From: Phocoena phocoena
Lineage: Eukaryota; Chordata; Mammalia; Artiodactyla; Phocoenidae
Length of the DNA stretch: 64,000 nt
Direction: 5' to 3'
Assembly (NCBI RefSeq): GCF_963924675.1
Contig: NC_089230.1
Location: forward strand, 4,899,001-4,963,000
Both the position numbers and the translations under genes were made by a program. Under the pieces are notes generated by a model, which saw only the letters and a program-made list of their open reading frames with translations, was not told the DNA's origin and searched no databases. Below, one piece after another: positions 1 through 11,939 of the stretch (its first letter is position 1; each line of letters starts with the position of its first letter).

Positions 1-622
1 GCCATTAAGTCCTGAGAACCACTTTCCTCCAAGGTGAAGAAACTCGATAGTCAGCGAACAGATGGCGATAGTCCTGTGGATCTTTGGTGGCCTGGGGAAA
101 GCTATGGTATAGGATTCTAGAAGGTCGCTCTCAGAAAGACAAGCACTTCCTCTTCTTGCCTGAAGTGTAAGGTAATTGTCTTAATCCTCCACTTCCTTTC
201 AACAGGCGATGCTCAACTTTAACTATTCTGCTTCCCAGTTTCCACCCAGCCTCAGTATTCTAAAGCTCTGGCATTCAAAGTCTCTGAACTATAATAGCAC
301 CAGATGTATTGTTTTGGTAGAGACATTTTCCATTTTTGATATTCAATATTAACTCTGCGTAGCTCACCATGACCTGACCCAGAATCTAGGTGGGGGTCAG
401 TTGTAAAGAGCCACCCAGGATACCCTATAGAGGCTCACATTGTGACAGAAGGTATTTTAACTGTTTTTATAGTTTAGAATCTGGGCTCCATTTCTGAGGT
501 CACAAAGTTATCAGAAATTAACTCGGGCTTTTTATGGACTTCTCAAAGGTGACAGCCCAGGGGCTAGACTTGGAGTTTCCAGCACAAATTTAGCTCACCC
601 CTGGTGGTTTAAACCGCGGATC
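1..622. other. Single-copy sequence, no gene seen
   Basis: I see no convincing open frame, repeat family or RNA gene here. A short palindrome (ggtttaaacc) lies at 606-615, just before the first SINE. Confidence 0.5.
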
Positions 623-828
623 GGGCTTCCCTGGTGGCGCAGTGGCTGAGAGTCCGCCTGCCGATGCCGGGGACGCGGGTTCGTGCCCCGGTCCGGGAGG
701 ATCCCGCACGCCGCGGAGCAGCTGGGCCCTTGAGCCACGGCCGCTGAGCCTGCGCATCCGGAGCCTGTGCTCCGCAACGGGAGAGGCCACAACAGTGAGA
801 GGACCGCGTACCGCAAAAAAAAGAAAAG
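623..828 (+). mobile_element. CHR-type tRNA-derived SINE, short form
   Basis: It begins gggcttccctggtggcgcag and ends in an A-rich tail after taccgc. The tRNA-like head has a Pol III A-box-like stretch (tggcgcagtgg) and a B-box-like stretch (gggttcgtgcc). This head is typical of the CHR SINE group of whales and their relatives. I found no clear target-site duplication, so the insertion is probably older or its flanks have decayed. The open frames across it are artefacts of the GC-rich SINE body. Confidence 0.93.
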
Positions 829-1185
829 AGCCAGTGTGCATTTCGCCAAGTTCTCTTCCTCTAATTGAGGTGATGGCGAAGCACAGGCCAAAAGGAAGCC
901 TCTTGTCAATTGGATCCCCAAAGGTCTACCACAAGCAGTGCCCCCTGCTGACCCACACTGGACATGCAGCCTGAGTGAGGAATAAACCTGTATTGTAGAT
1001 GTTAGATGTTATTGTTTGTTACAGCAACATAATCTGTCCCGTGGGACTACTTCACTATGCTAATAAACAAGCTCTAGATAATGCAGGAACATCAAGTTGG
1101 AGAAAAGGATGTATGAAAATACTGAAAATTTGCTAAGGAATTTTTAAGCAGATATGCCGAGGAATGTCATGAAGAGTAAAAAGGC
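829..1185. other. Single-copy sequence
   Basis: AT-leaning sequence between a SINE and a hAT remnant. Nothing was recognised in it. Confidence 0.4.
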
Positions 1186-1372
1186 AAGAGCAGCGGCTCC
1201 CAGACTTCGGTGTCCATCACAGTCCCCTGGGGAGCTTCTAATAATCCTGATTCTCAGGTCAACACCCACACAAATTAAATCAGAATGTCTGGGGGTGGGA
1301 GCCAAGCATCGGAATGTTATAAAGATCCCCCAATAATTCCCATGTGCAAGAAAGTTTGGGAACCATTCTATC
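1186..1372 (+). mobile_element. MER5-like hAT-Charlie fragment, diverged
   Basis: The order of motifs follows the MER5 group: a cggctcccagacttcggtgt start, a cccctggggagcttctaata block, a gtctgggggtggga block and a gtttgggaacca end. These are small non-autonomous DNA transposons moved by a hAT transposase. The copy is diverged and the subfamily is uncertain. Confidence 0.55.
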
Positions 1373-2974
1373 AAAGTATTTTTATCTTAATTTAAAAAAA
1401 AAAACTTTTTTTGATGAGCCTAAAAATATTTATTTCAAGGAAGTCAAAGAGCAATGGTGGCCATGCTGGAAAAGAAAGGTATCAAGCCAAAGATCTAACT
1501 GGGAGGGCAAATCCACATCACTTGGGTAGAAAGGGAAGGAACTCTTCCGGCAAACACTCCTGTAAACGCCTGCTCAGTACATATTTAAGGGACCCACTGT
1601 CTGTGGCTTTAGTTACCTGATGCCATCTTCAGGAGTCTTTTCAGCAAAATATGACAGCATCTTTGGAACTGCTTTTATGAAAGACATGCATACCCCGCTG
1701 TTCTCCCCAGGCTCTTTGGCTTGGGTTATCACCCGAGGGCTCTGGTAGTTTCCCCACAGTTCAGGTCTCAGTCTGGGCTTCAGAAAGGAGAGAAGCAGCC
1801 GACCCTCTGCACCCAACAGTCAGTCCTGGATACAAAGTCCTGCCCCAATCTGCCTCCATGCAAGATGACACATTGGAAATCTCATGGTATTGAATTGCTC
1901 TCTCTAGAAACGAACAAAGAAAGGAATTAGATATGTATAAGTTCCTCACGCACCATTTGCCGCCCACCCCTAAATACCCCAAACTATTTTTATAAGGCTT
2001 ATGACAAATCTGAGCAAGGTCGGCCCAACCTGGAAAAGTCCCAGGAGCCCTTCGGTTGCCTGTCGGTGCTGGGCCTCAATACACACGGATAATCACACGG
2101 GTCCTCTCTGCTCACACACCCTTCCCACCCGTATGCCCAGCCGTCTTTCCTGTTGGGCCTTTGGAGTTATTCAAGACACCGTGCACGTAGCACAGCAATC
2201 AGTTGCTTTCTCCTCAGATGGCTTGGCTAATGGCCACTTCCTGTGGTTGTCAAATGAAAAGTGAAGCACTAACACATCCCCGCTGACTTACTGTATCACT
2301 TCCCGTATCTGACTATCTGGCAGCCGGCATAATGTAACATCACTCGTAAATTAAGAGCCTTTAGCGTGGGTTCTGCAGCTGAGCCCTCCACCCCTTTGTG
2401 CTGATTATAAGGAAACCTTGCCAGGACTTCCATTATGAATAGGCATTTCCTAAAATGTAGCTCCAGCAGCTCTGACATCTAATCATGTATTAAGTGAATG
2501 AATAGAGGCTGTATATGCACCCTGTGTACCCCTGAGCTCATTCTGAAGATTAAAAGGACTTCTTCAGTGTTCTCCCGGCGCACACGATGCGCACGACGTC
2601 CGCTCTCACCTTGACCGCACCTCGCCGGACCTCCAGCCCATCCCCCCCCTCTTCCGCATTCCTGGGCTTGCCCGGTTCCTCCCCCCATCACGCCCTGGCC
2701 TGTGAGAAGAATCAGGGTGAGCTCCAGCTCCTGCACTTTGCCAGGCTCCTCAGATGCCCTGTGGTTCTGCGGCTGGACCGCTGCGTTAGGGTCCCCTCAG
2801 CCTCCCCTCACAGGTGTACAGGTGGGCGGGCTCCACGGCGCCGATGTTCGCAGAGATTCCCTCTCTAGCCTGGCTGATACTTGAGGGCAAAAGACTCTCC
2901 TGACGCCTAAATGGAATTGTGTGTGTGTGTTTGTCTTGTTCAGTTATTTTGTTTCTTCGGTGTAGAATTGTGAG
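1373..2974. other. Single-copy sequence, no gene seen
   Basis: It contains short overlapping open frames in several frames, none with recognisable domains. The part around 2575-2860 is richer in GC and CpG than its surroundings (for example cggcgcacacgatgcgcacg), but it is too short to call a CpG island. Confidence 0.4.
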
Positions 2975-3205
2975 TGGCACCAGGTTTGGAGTCAGATGAC
3001 CCAATTCTCATGCTGGCTCTGCTTTACCCACCGTGTGGCCCCCAGCAGCCCTTCCGGGACCTGAGCTGTGTTTGGGCAAATCACAATCGCTCTGATCCAC
3101 AAGTTCCCCATCTGTAAAATGGGAATAACACCAAAATCTTTACTCTCAGCGTTGTGAATATGCAAAAATACTTTACAAAATGAAAATACATTAGCTGTCG
3201 TTATG
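2975..3205 (+). repeat. MIR SINE
   Basis: It contains ggagtcagatgaccc, then the core around gtgtggcccccagc, and the diagnostic ccatctgtaaaatgggaata at about 3108-3127. This is the usual order in MIR, an old mammal-wide tRNA-derived SINE. The boundaries are approximate. Confidence 0.8.
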
Positions 3206-3289
3206 GCTCAAAATAATAAGAATGGACTCACCAGCGCTGCTTTCATCATGACTTCACTATTTATGAGCCACATGTCCTGAAACAAGATA

Positions 3290-3435
3290 TTTAATACTTC
3301 GGGGACTTCACACAACTCATGGCTCATAAGTTTGTTGTGAAGATTAAGATGAGATGATGTGAAATACACAGCACAGTACCTGGCAAAAAGTAAGTACTCA
3401 GTAAATGACAACTGCTTTTATTTTTATTCTTCTTA
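3290..3435 (+). repeat. MIR 3' fragment
   Basis: It carries gttgtgaagattaagatgag, then cagtacctggcaaaaagtaa and a ctcagtaaatgac stretch, which is the order of the MIR 3' half. It may belong to a second MIR or to a disrupted continuation of the one just upstream. Confidence 0.65.
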
Positions 3436-4075
3436 TTGTTTGACTAGGACATGCAAATAAAAGACTTGAACAAGAAAAATAAGTGAGGTGCCATTTTTTT
3501 ATATTTTATGAGTCTCAAAAAGAAAAGATCAGGGAAGCAGACTTTTCACATTTCCAAAATGACTTTGATTCCAAAATGAAGACTGACACTTGATAGCTCT
3601 GGAATATTGTCTAGCAGATTTGGGAACTCTGAAAAAAAAATGAGAACAGCTGACACACTACAGCTTAAATATAATCAGTCACTGAAATTGCTCTGCAATT
3701 TGTTTCAGTGTTTTTCTGTGGATTTCTTTTTTTAACTATACATGTGTCCTAAATATATAATTATATGGCCGAATATAATAGCTCATTTAGAGTTATTGAG
3801 GTCTATTATATAGTCCAATAGGATCATGGGGTGGGGTTTGGAGAGGAGTGATGGTTATTAACTTGAATGAGTACCAAACACAAGCCTGGAGAGATGTTAA
3901 TAGATGGGCTTAGTACCCTTTTTCTTCTTGCCTTTGCCAAAGACAGATCGTTTTCTTGCCCAAAACTAGATTGTTTTAAATTGATGTTATATATTCCTTC
4001 AAAAGATCAAGGAAGCCTCTATGTAAAACTTCTTAAGGGCAGAGTATAAGTGTGGGTCTGTATGAGTTATGTGTC

Positions 4076-4077
<2 letters not shown>
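3436..4077. other. AT-rich single-copy sequence
   Basis: AT-rich sequence with short A and T runs and no recognised repeat family or coding potential. Confidence 0.4.

Positions 4078-4134
<57 letters not shown>
4078..4134 (+). repeat. (TG)n microsatellite
   Basis: Nearly pure TG dinucleotides, broken once by a TTT at about 4093. The uninterrupted right-hand part exceeds 35 bp, so the locus is likely length-polymorphic. The Val-Cys and Thr-His open frames across it are repeat artefacts. Confidence 0.97.
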
Positions 4135-4136
<2 letters not shown>

Positions 4137-6159
4137 GTCTGGAGCGTGTGTATTCCAAAATGCCAAAACCTGTGTCTTGGAGATAAGACATGCTCAATTT
4201 TTCAAGGAATAAATAAGTCATGCAAATTCCTCCCTCCCCAGATACCTTCCTTGTGCACCAGTCTATGAAATGAGTATAACTTTTAGGCCAAACAGGAGAA
4301 CACACTTTTCCTGCCACCCTCACTTGGATTGCAAATAGAATTGGCCAGAGCCATGATCTTCTAGTAGAGTTAATCACTTTGCCAATATATCCCTGTTGAT
4401 TAACTGATGAATTCAATGCAGGCTTTTTGTCAATTTCCATTCCTATTGGATAGTTTCTCTCCCTTCAAGATAAATTAGTCAGGGCGTTGGAGACTATATA
4501 CTCAAAATCCACTATCTAATTTATTTTTAATCCCAAGAAAAACCAAGACTGACGAAAGCTTGGATATGCCTTAAACAACTGACTCCTGAGATTCAGGGAC
4601 AGAAATGCCTCATGTCATCACTCCACTGTGTGTACAAGGGCTCTCGGGGTTCTGAGCCCTCGAGCAAGGAGTCCAGTCTGCTTGTTTAAGCCAACTCAAA
4701 CCTGGTTTGAATCGACCTGGTCAATCTTTAACTTCCTGCATTAAAGTTTGTGAAGAACCACATTTCATCCAGAATACATTCATCTTCCTGAGGGGCACTA
4801 CGTCAGCAGAAAACTGTCACCTACAGAGGCGATCAGAGCACGTGAATGATGCTCGGGTCTGGACCTACACGCTGCATGGTCTGCTCCAGAATGTCTGTGT
4901 TTGCTGTCACAGGGAGAATTTTCATCAGGCCTGATTCTCACCTTCCAAAGATCCAAATGTCTCCAAGGATGCTCAATAAGGCATCTGTCTTCTCTAAGGA
5001 ATTCACAGGAACCTTCTGGGGCTCCCAGATACCTGTGACCAACCAAGGGCTCAAGCAACCACCACAGGGTAATTCCACGTTGGATTTTGTACTCTAAGTA
5101 ATTTCAGATCCTGGGATCCAATTTTCAACATCTGTCATTCTCCAGGGTTCAATCCAAGGCCCCCACACTCCTGGCCATGGTCCCCCAGGAAGCCGGGCGA
5201 ACTCTACACGGACTGCGTTCTGGGGGTTCCAGCTTTCTTCTTGTCATTGCAAAGGTCTCCGTCTGGTGGAGGAGCCCAGAAACCATGAGGGCTGTACGTG
5301 TTGTGCGGAGGCCATACATATAAGCGGAAACATTCGTCTCTCTGCAGAGGGAAGGCTGCTACAAAGGGAGAAAGAGGAGGCGTCTCAATCCAGTGTGAGG
5401 GTCTCAAGATACACTGGGATTGATATGGGGCCCTATGATGGCTCAGCAAGGGGAGCCAGCTTCAAGGAGGAAGGGACGACAGAAGGAAACATCTCGGTGA
5501 GAAAGACCATTGAGCCTTCAAGTCTTTCCATGATGCCCTCAGAATATCCCAAAGTTGATTTGAGTCCAATTGGTACTGAGCTCTCCTTCTACCCCCATGA
5601 CGGCACTTGGATAATATCCTCCTTCCCTTCCACCAACCATCTGTTGCTTCAGTCTCGCTCTCAAAGTTTCTCACTCCTCTCCAGAATAAACCACGGGCTC
5701 CAGCCAGTGCTGGCTGCTTCTCTCTGACAGATGAACCCAGCTCACATTCCCAAGAGTCAGTGGGATTTGATGAGAAGCTGCCACCGGCTTTTGTGACTCA
5801 TCCTCAGGATCCATCCAGACCAGGTTCTCACCCGAAAAGAACGGACCATCGGAGTGGGTCAGCCAGTAGTACCGGGTCCTACCACCCCACCCCCAGACAG
5901 GCCTCCTGGCCTTTGTTCTTGCAGTTTTCCCCACCAGGAACACCTTCCCTTGTTTTCCCCACCAAAAGTGTACCGTCTCCCTAGGCTCCACTCACATCCT
6001 TCCTCGTCTGGGAAGGCTTCCCGGTTGAGCCCAACCAGATGGGGCTGTTCGTTCCCATGAATCCTACAAGCCCTGTCGATGAGGAAAAGGGAACGATCAG
6101 CTTGCCCAATGAAGCCAGGGCACCTACCGTGAGCTGGACGCTTCTCCAAGTGCTTTGTA
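4135..6159. other. Single-copy sequence with long chance ORFs
   Basis: No repeat or known protein domain was recognised. The longest open frame is 153 codons at 5266-5727 (+). It overlaps other frames of comparable length on both strands, and its translation shows no signal peptide, membrane segment or domain that I know. I judge it non-coding. Confidence 0.4.
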
Positions 6160-6310
6160 CATAGAACTAATTTAACCCTCATTGTGGATACTGCTAATCA
6201 CCTCCATCCACAGTAGAGGAAACTGAGGCACAAAGAGGACAGTTAACCTGCCCAGGTCACCACTAATAAGTCACCAAGCGGGATCCAACCCCAGCACCCG
6301 GGCCCTGGGG
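6160..6310 (-). repeat. MIR SINE, reverse orientation
   Basis: It contains gaggaaactgaggcacaaag followed by acctgcccaggtcacc and a gggatccaaccccagc block. This is the reverse complement of the MIR central region. Confidence 0.75.
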
Positions 6311-8899
6311 CTTGCCTTCTGCACCCCTCCTGAGGCCATGCTCCTGTTTATCTTTTCCACTGGACACACAGCCTGGCAAAGCCTCGCATCAGCTTTCGGT
6401 TTTGTGATTTTATGTGCCATGTCTTCACTCCAACCAGACTGCCAGTTCCAGGGGACCAGGATGCAGACATTGTAGAATGAAGCTGGCAGGCAGCTGGGGT
6501 CCCTGCCCTCCACCTTGGAGCATTTGGAGGACCCTGGCTAAGCCGGCTCTCTGTTTTGTTTTAAATCCACAGCATAACCAATGTTTCTCTTTAGGGTTCC
6601 TAAAATGTGTCACTCCTGAGGCCAGGAGTAAACAGGGAAATGGCGCGAGAATCCAGCTCAGGGTCACGGAATCTGTACGTCTGCCGCGAGCGGCTACTGG
6701 CAGTGGATTTCGACCTTTGCACACAAACATGTGCGCCTTCCTGGCAGACAGGCTTTCCACCTGAGCAGAGGAGAGAGCTTCTGGGGTTGGGAGACCTTAC
6801 TGCTTTGAGAGGAAAGTCGGTCTGCACAAGAATAAAGACTCGCCCAGATCCAGTCTAAAGCCCATTGGCCAGGGTTGAAGCCAGAAGTAAGCAAACAAAA
6901 TCACTGTGTCCTCACATCTGCAGAGGCTGTGGTCATCCGCGCCGAGACCCGATCCCTGGCAGAACTGAGCTACGGTGGTCCGCAGCACGACGGCCGGGAC
7001 TTGCAGGTCGTGGGGACGACAGGACACGCACGGGCAAGTCCACAGCCAGGAGACACAGCCCCTTTGTTAGCAGTGGGTTATGGGAGTTTGTCCTGCCGTT
7101 GATTCTGCAGATCCCTGCCGTGCAGCCACTTCCATTCACCACGGTTAATTCGATCCCTTCAGAAAGGTAGCAAGAAATACTGATTGCAAATCAAAGATCA
7201 TCCCCATCCCAGGCCTGCCTTCCACCTTGCCCTCTACTTGACACTTGCTTCATGATTTAATTTACCTTTTGCTATTCACCTTTCTCTCTCTTGTTTACCT
7301 GGATCCCAATTGAATTGAGCAGCTGAATTTTCATTACTCAAGTCAGAGGTCTGAGGAAAGTATATGAGTTTGGATTCCTGCCAGCAGGGCCATGTCTGTT
7401 CTAGTTCATTCGCCATAAAATCGTGAATCAGCCGGACCCATGCTGCCTTGCTGCAGTTACGAGAGACATAGCAATGGGAGGAGATTCATAGACATGGAAA
7501 GAAGCTGATTTTTCTGCTAAGCTTTGCTCACCGTCAAGGACAAAAGCAGATCTGCCGCCAGTCTCTCTTGGCCTGAGCCTGAGAGAAGCAAACTGACACT
7601 GGGCAAAAGTAAGAGGCTTCAGATCCAGCTGCCTGTTCGTGGAGTTTCCTCACTGGAGCCCAGGGAAGAAGCATCAATGGTGCCATCAGGAGAGCTGAAA
7701 CCCCCCTGAATCTCCAGCAACTCTCCCAAATCCCCTCCAATCAGCACTGCATCTAAATAAAAATACTGTATGTAAATAAAAATACTATACGAGACAGTTT
7801 CGAAATAAGCCTCCTGGCTTCTTCCTGGCCCCACCCCCGCAGTAGAACTTCCGGAGCTGCAGCAGGACGACACTTCCCTCCCGACACCCACTGACCACAT
7901 CCCCAGCGCCTCCCTGTCACCGGAGCATGAACCTGGCCTCACTATGCTGAGATCCACCGAGACATGTTGTCGCTCATTGCCACTTTAAGCAAAGCTTTAC
8001 ATGACAGAGAAAAAGAACCAGGGACTGAAGGGCACACAGTCCTCTCTGCAGCCTGCAATCTCAACTTGCTAACAGTCAGGCCATTGGCAGCTTTGCAGAG
8101 TTGAAAATGCCAAATGCTTCTGTGACCCAGATGAAGCAGTGGTAATAGGTAACAGTCTTGTCTTGGTGGGAAAGAAGACTGTGACCCCAATCCTGATTCA
8201 GTGACCTTTCCTTAAGGGTTCCCGGGCAGAGCAGGAGAGCCAGCCCAGCAGGCAAAATTGGAACGAGGGTACTGCCTTCCAACCAAAACCTTTTTTTTTT
8301 TTTTTTCAGATGCTCTCAAGGAAGAAGGAGTGGAGAGGGGATAAACAGAGATCTTGAGCTGAGAACTGTCCACATGCGATCCCTGGCTATTGTCTTCCCC
8401 ATGGAACCAGACAGAGGAAATAGACTGAAGGACCTGTAAGTTTCTGAGTGAATCACATTGCGGAAGACACCCAACTGTGACCATTCAACCGGTTCAAAAT
8501 CCTTGATTCTCCAAACCTGTGGAAACTGGGCCACAAAGCCATTGGTCCTGTAAAAGGACACACTCTGCAGTGTCCACTTTACACGTGGCCATGGAGGATA
8601 ACAGGCAAGGCTGAACTGCCCAGAGAGCCCAGTGGACGAGGGAGCTGGTTTCTCCCGGAGAGCAGAACCAGCTGTGGCCAGGGGCTAGACTTAGTCTCCG
8701 CAGGATTTGAGCATCACAATGGATCAGTCATTTTTGTGGGTTTCTTCATTCTTCCTTTGTCCAATGGGAGTCATCTCTAAGGTTATTCTGCTTATATATC
8801 CTGGTTATAAAGGCCATTGGGTGGGAGGGCAGTAAGTGGATTGGAGTTGAGGGTTCTCTTTCTTAGGAAGGTGCAAATGTTTTCTGTGTGGAGGCAAAA
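6311..8899. other. Single-copy sequence, no gene seen
   Basis: Many short overlapping open frames, none with recognisable features. A T-run of about 16 lies near 8291-8306 and could be the reverse A-tail of an unrecognised retrocopy, but no element body was identified beside it. Confidence 0.35.
7753..7789. repeat. Two-copy tandem duplication, 19-bp period
   Basis: The stretch taaataaaaatact occurs at 7754-7767 and again at 7773-7786. This is a simple local duplication in AT-rich DNA. Confidence 0.85.
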
Positions 8900-9385
8900 A
8901 GAAAGTACGTGGATATGTGGGTTACCAAAAGTGAGAATCGGGACAGAGACTCTTAATTGCCGCTTAATATCCATTCTCCCTTCTTCTGCAGAACTAGAAG
9001 CCACGGTTCTTAGGTGGGAGCATGATCCAAGATTAAAAACCACACTTTCCAGCCCCTTATAGTCAACGTTGCTGGGTAACTAAGTTCTGGCCAAGAGTAC
9101 GTAAACAGAAATGATGTACAAAGCATCCTAGTTGTGTCTCCGCCATTCCCCATTTCATCCTCTACAAGGGCTAGAATGTGGACACAGTGCTGGAACATTT
9201 TGGATCCTGTGAAAGAGAGCAATGCTTAGAGACAGTAGAGCTATGGGTAGAAGGAACCTGGGTACCTGACACCTCAGGGCATGACAACAGCCATGGACCA
9301 GTTATGCTGGGCTGTTATATGGTAGAGAAACGACGTGTGTCTGCTACTGTGTCTTACTTCAGCAGCCAAACTCGTTCTAATAGAG
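8900..9385 (+). repeat. Ancient interspersed repeat, family uncertain
   Basis: Several phrases match an old mammalian repeat whose consensus I recall only partly: a ctgggtaactaagttctggc block, agaaggaacctgggtacctg, and a final cttacttcagcagcc. I cannot name the family, and the boundaries are loose. Confidence 0.35.
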
Positions 9386-9417
9386 TAAAACAATTTAGTA
9401 AACCTCCCAAAAGGTGG

Positions 9418-9482
9418 AAAAGGAAGGAAGGAAGGAAGGGAGGGAGGAAGAAGGGGAGGGAGGAAGAAGGGGAGGGAGGGAG
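9418..9482 (+). repeat. Purine-rich GGAA/GGGA simple repeat
   Basis: Tetranucleotide GGAA units grade into GGGA and GAAG units, all purine on the plus strand. Open frames across it give Lys-Gly-Arg low-complexity peptides and are not genes. Confidence 0.95.
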
Positions 9483-9539
9483 CAAAAAAGGAAATAGAGA
9501 GAGAAAAGTAAATTGGAGGACAGGCTACAAGATTCAACA

Positions 9540-10590
9540 TCCAAATAATAAAAGATCCAGAAAGACACACAGAGAAAATGGAGGAGAGGAAATCATCAGC
9601 AACATAATTCAAGAAAATTTTTCTCAAAACATAGACCTGTGTTTACAAACGGAAAGGACCCAATGAATGCCCAGCACCATGATGAAGGTAGATTCACCCC
9701 AAGGCACATCACTGTAAAATTATGTCCCTAGGGCAAAGGAAATTTCCCATAACTTTTCAAGAAGAAAAGAAAAAGCAGGTATCATACACAGGATCAAAAA
9801 ATCAAAGTGTCATCGAACTTCTCACCAACAGTGTTGTAAGCTGAAGCAAGTCCTTCACAATTTTAACCGACTGATGTTTCTAACCTATACTTTGGCAGCC
9901 AACTAAAGTAGTAATCAAGTACGAGGGTAGAACAAAGATATTTTCAAGTAAGACAGTTCTCTGAAAGTGTACCACCTACTACCTTTTCTCAGGAACAGGA
10001 GGATGTTCTCCATAAAGTAAGGATTAGAGCACAAAAGCAAAAGACGTAGCTAGGGATCCAAACCAAGGAAGAAGCAGGGTGATCCCCAAATGGTGATGAA
10101 GGGCATTTCAAAAACCAGAGCTTTGTGGTTGAACTGAAAGACACCAGTCTGGACTGGGTGGTTTAGAAGTCTCCAGAGATTCACTGAAGATGAAATTAAT
10201 GAATTACCTAAAGTGTTTGAGGATAACGAGAGATTTATACAATTAGAGGAGAGTTTGGGCTTAACTGGAAACATGTACGGGAATACTAATGTAAAAACAA
10301 GAGCTTGAAGGTATCACATGTGTGGTGGGCTTGGCCTGGAGGAGTGTGAAAAAATAAATCAATCCTCATCTTCTAAAGTAGAAAATCAATAAATTATGCC
10401 TAAAGTTAAAATAAAAGGAGGAATATCAGCATTTTTTTGAGAAAGAAAAGTAAATGCCAAAAGAATCAGCTGAAAGAGTTGGAAGTGGTTGTTTCTGGGG
10501 AAAGGAAAATGGGGAGGAATTTGTGCTATCTGACTCAGTGCATATATATGATTCTGATCTTTTTAATGGAAAAGAAAAGATGAAGGGGGA
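9540..10590 (+). mobile_element. Old L1 (L1M-type) 5' region
   Basis: The order of phrases follows the long 5' region of old L1M elements: tcaagaaaatttttctc, ggacccaatgaatgcccagc, caaggcacatcactgtaaaa, gagggtagaacaaagatatt, ttctcaggaacaggaggatg, and later gtggttgtttctggggaaag. No L1 ORF is intact and the copy is heavily diverged. The sense strand is plus. The subfamily cannot be assigned by eye. Confidence 0.6.
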
Positions 10591-11900
10591 AGGAAAGGAA
10601 AAAATGAGAAGAGGAAAGGAAAGAGAAGAAGAGAGGTGATGTCAGCACCAGGAAGAGAGTGGAGTCTGAGGAGGGTCAGGGTTGGAGGGGGCAGACCAGG
10701 AGACCAGCATAAACCCTCCCTCCACTTCCATCCACAGGTGCAAGAATGCTTCGGAGGTGAGCAAGCGTGAAAAACGAGGGCTGGGGACGGTTGGATGCCA
10801 TGAAGTGAGAAACTGGCAACCAGGTAGGTGAGAGCAGGGCCAATCTAAGCACCAGCTCGAGTTGTAAACAAGGATGTCATTAAATCAAAACTCGGGGTAG
10901 TCAAATATCAAAGAATAACTTCAATGTTTACATCTGGTTCTAAATATACCACATGAAGACTTCATTTTCATAGATTGTTGCTCCATCCTCAAAGGTAATC
11001 AGTTCACTTTTTAAAAAATGGAATGAACATGGAAACAATTAAACATATATTATTGAGAGTTACTGAAATTTCAAATGCAGAGTGAGTGAATTAGGGAGAT
11101 TCCACCTTGGCCCCATTTCTATTCATTTCAAAGTTCCTTTGGGGAATAAGAAAGACATTTTTTTTCTGAAAAATGAAAGAAAAGTATGTTACTGGTGAAG
11201 GTACTATGATTTTAATTAATTACATATTAAATGTTAAAAAATGGAACTGAGGAGGGAATTCCTTATTTATATTAAAAGGTAAGTTACCAAAAATTCTATT
11301 CTTTAGAGAGGATCTGTTTTGTAACAGTTAATTTTTATTTAATAAACTTCACGTAATTTTTTAAGTGCGGAAGCTAAGATTTTATTATATTCCTCTGCTG
11401 TGGAAGAACCACATTCTGACATAAGAAAGTGAGCTTTGAGAAGGTATAAATAAATAAGACAAAGGATTCAACAAGATTTTTTTAAATCATTATGCATTTG
11501 TACAGATGACAGCCAATAATTCTGTGTTTCCTTTTTAACACACTCAGCTCTCCAGCACTGGCATGTAATAAAGGGTTGTAACTCACTGTATCTAAAGCAG
11601 TAAGTCAGGGTGGGCATATTATATCAGCAGGGGCAGCAGTGAGAGCCACCAGGGACAGGGAAGGATAGCCACTGATTAGATGCCCGGGGCTGTCAGTCAC
11701 CACTGAGGAGAAGCAACAACACTACTTGGAGAAATAAAGAATGCTTTTCTGTACTATCTATCGTAAGATGAAAGCAGTACGTGTGGGTTCCAATGCGAGT
11801 AGACCCAGAGGGCACAAGAGAAATGCACGAAGAGGTCGTCCAAACTCCAATGTCGCCCGCCATAGTCACTAGAGCACCTGTTCCTCGGTTCATGCCTATG
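10591..11900. other. AT-rich single-copy sequence
   Basis: It is GA-rich at the start (to about 10640) and then AT-rich with no recognised element. The last few hundred bases could belong to the ERV remnant that follows, but I cannot show it. Confidence 0.35.
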
Positions 11901-11939
11901 GCCGGAGGGGGTGATTCTACGTGACTGGAAGGGGGAGCT

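Noticed and set aside
606..615. Palindrome ggtttaaacc as a regulatory site
   Set aside because: A ten-base palindrome is expected by chance and nothing nearby supports function.
623..700. tRNA gene suggested by A-box and B-box-like sequence
   Set aside because: The boxes belong to the tRNA-derived head of a SINE; no cloverleaf tRNA is intact.
4050..4440. Frames reading Val-Cys or Thr-His repeats
   Set aside because: Direct translation of the TG microsatellite.
5266..5727. 153-codon open frame
   Set aside because: No recognisable domain, several competing frames of similar size on both strands, no promoter or splice evidence.
8291..8306. T-run as the tail of a processed pseudogene
   Set aside because: No retrocopy body or target duplication was found next to it.
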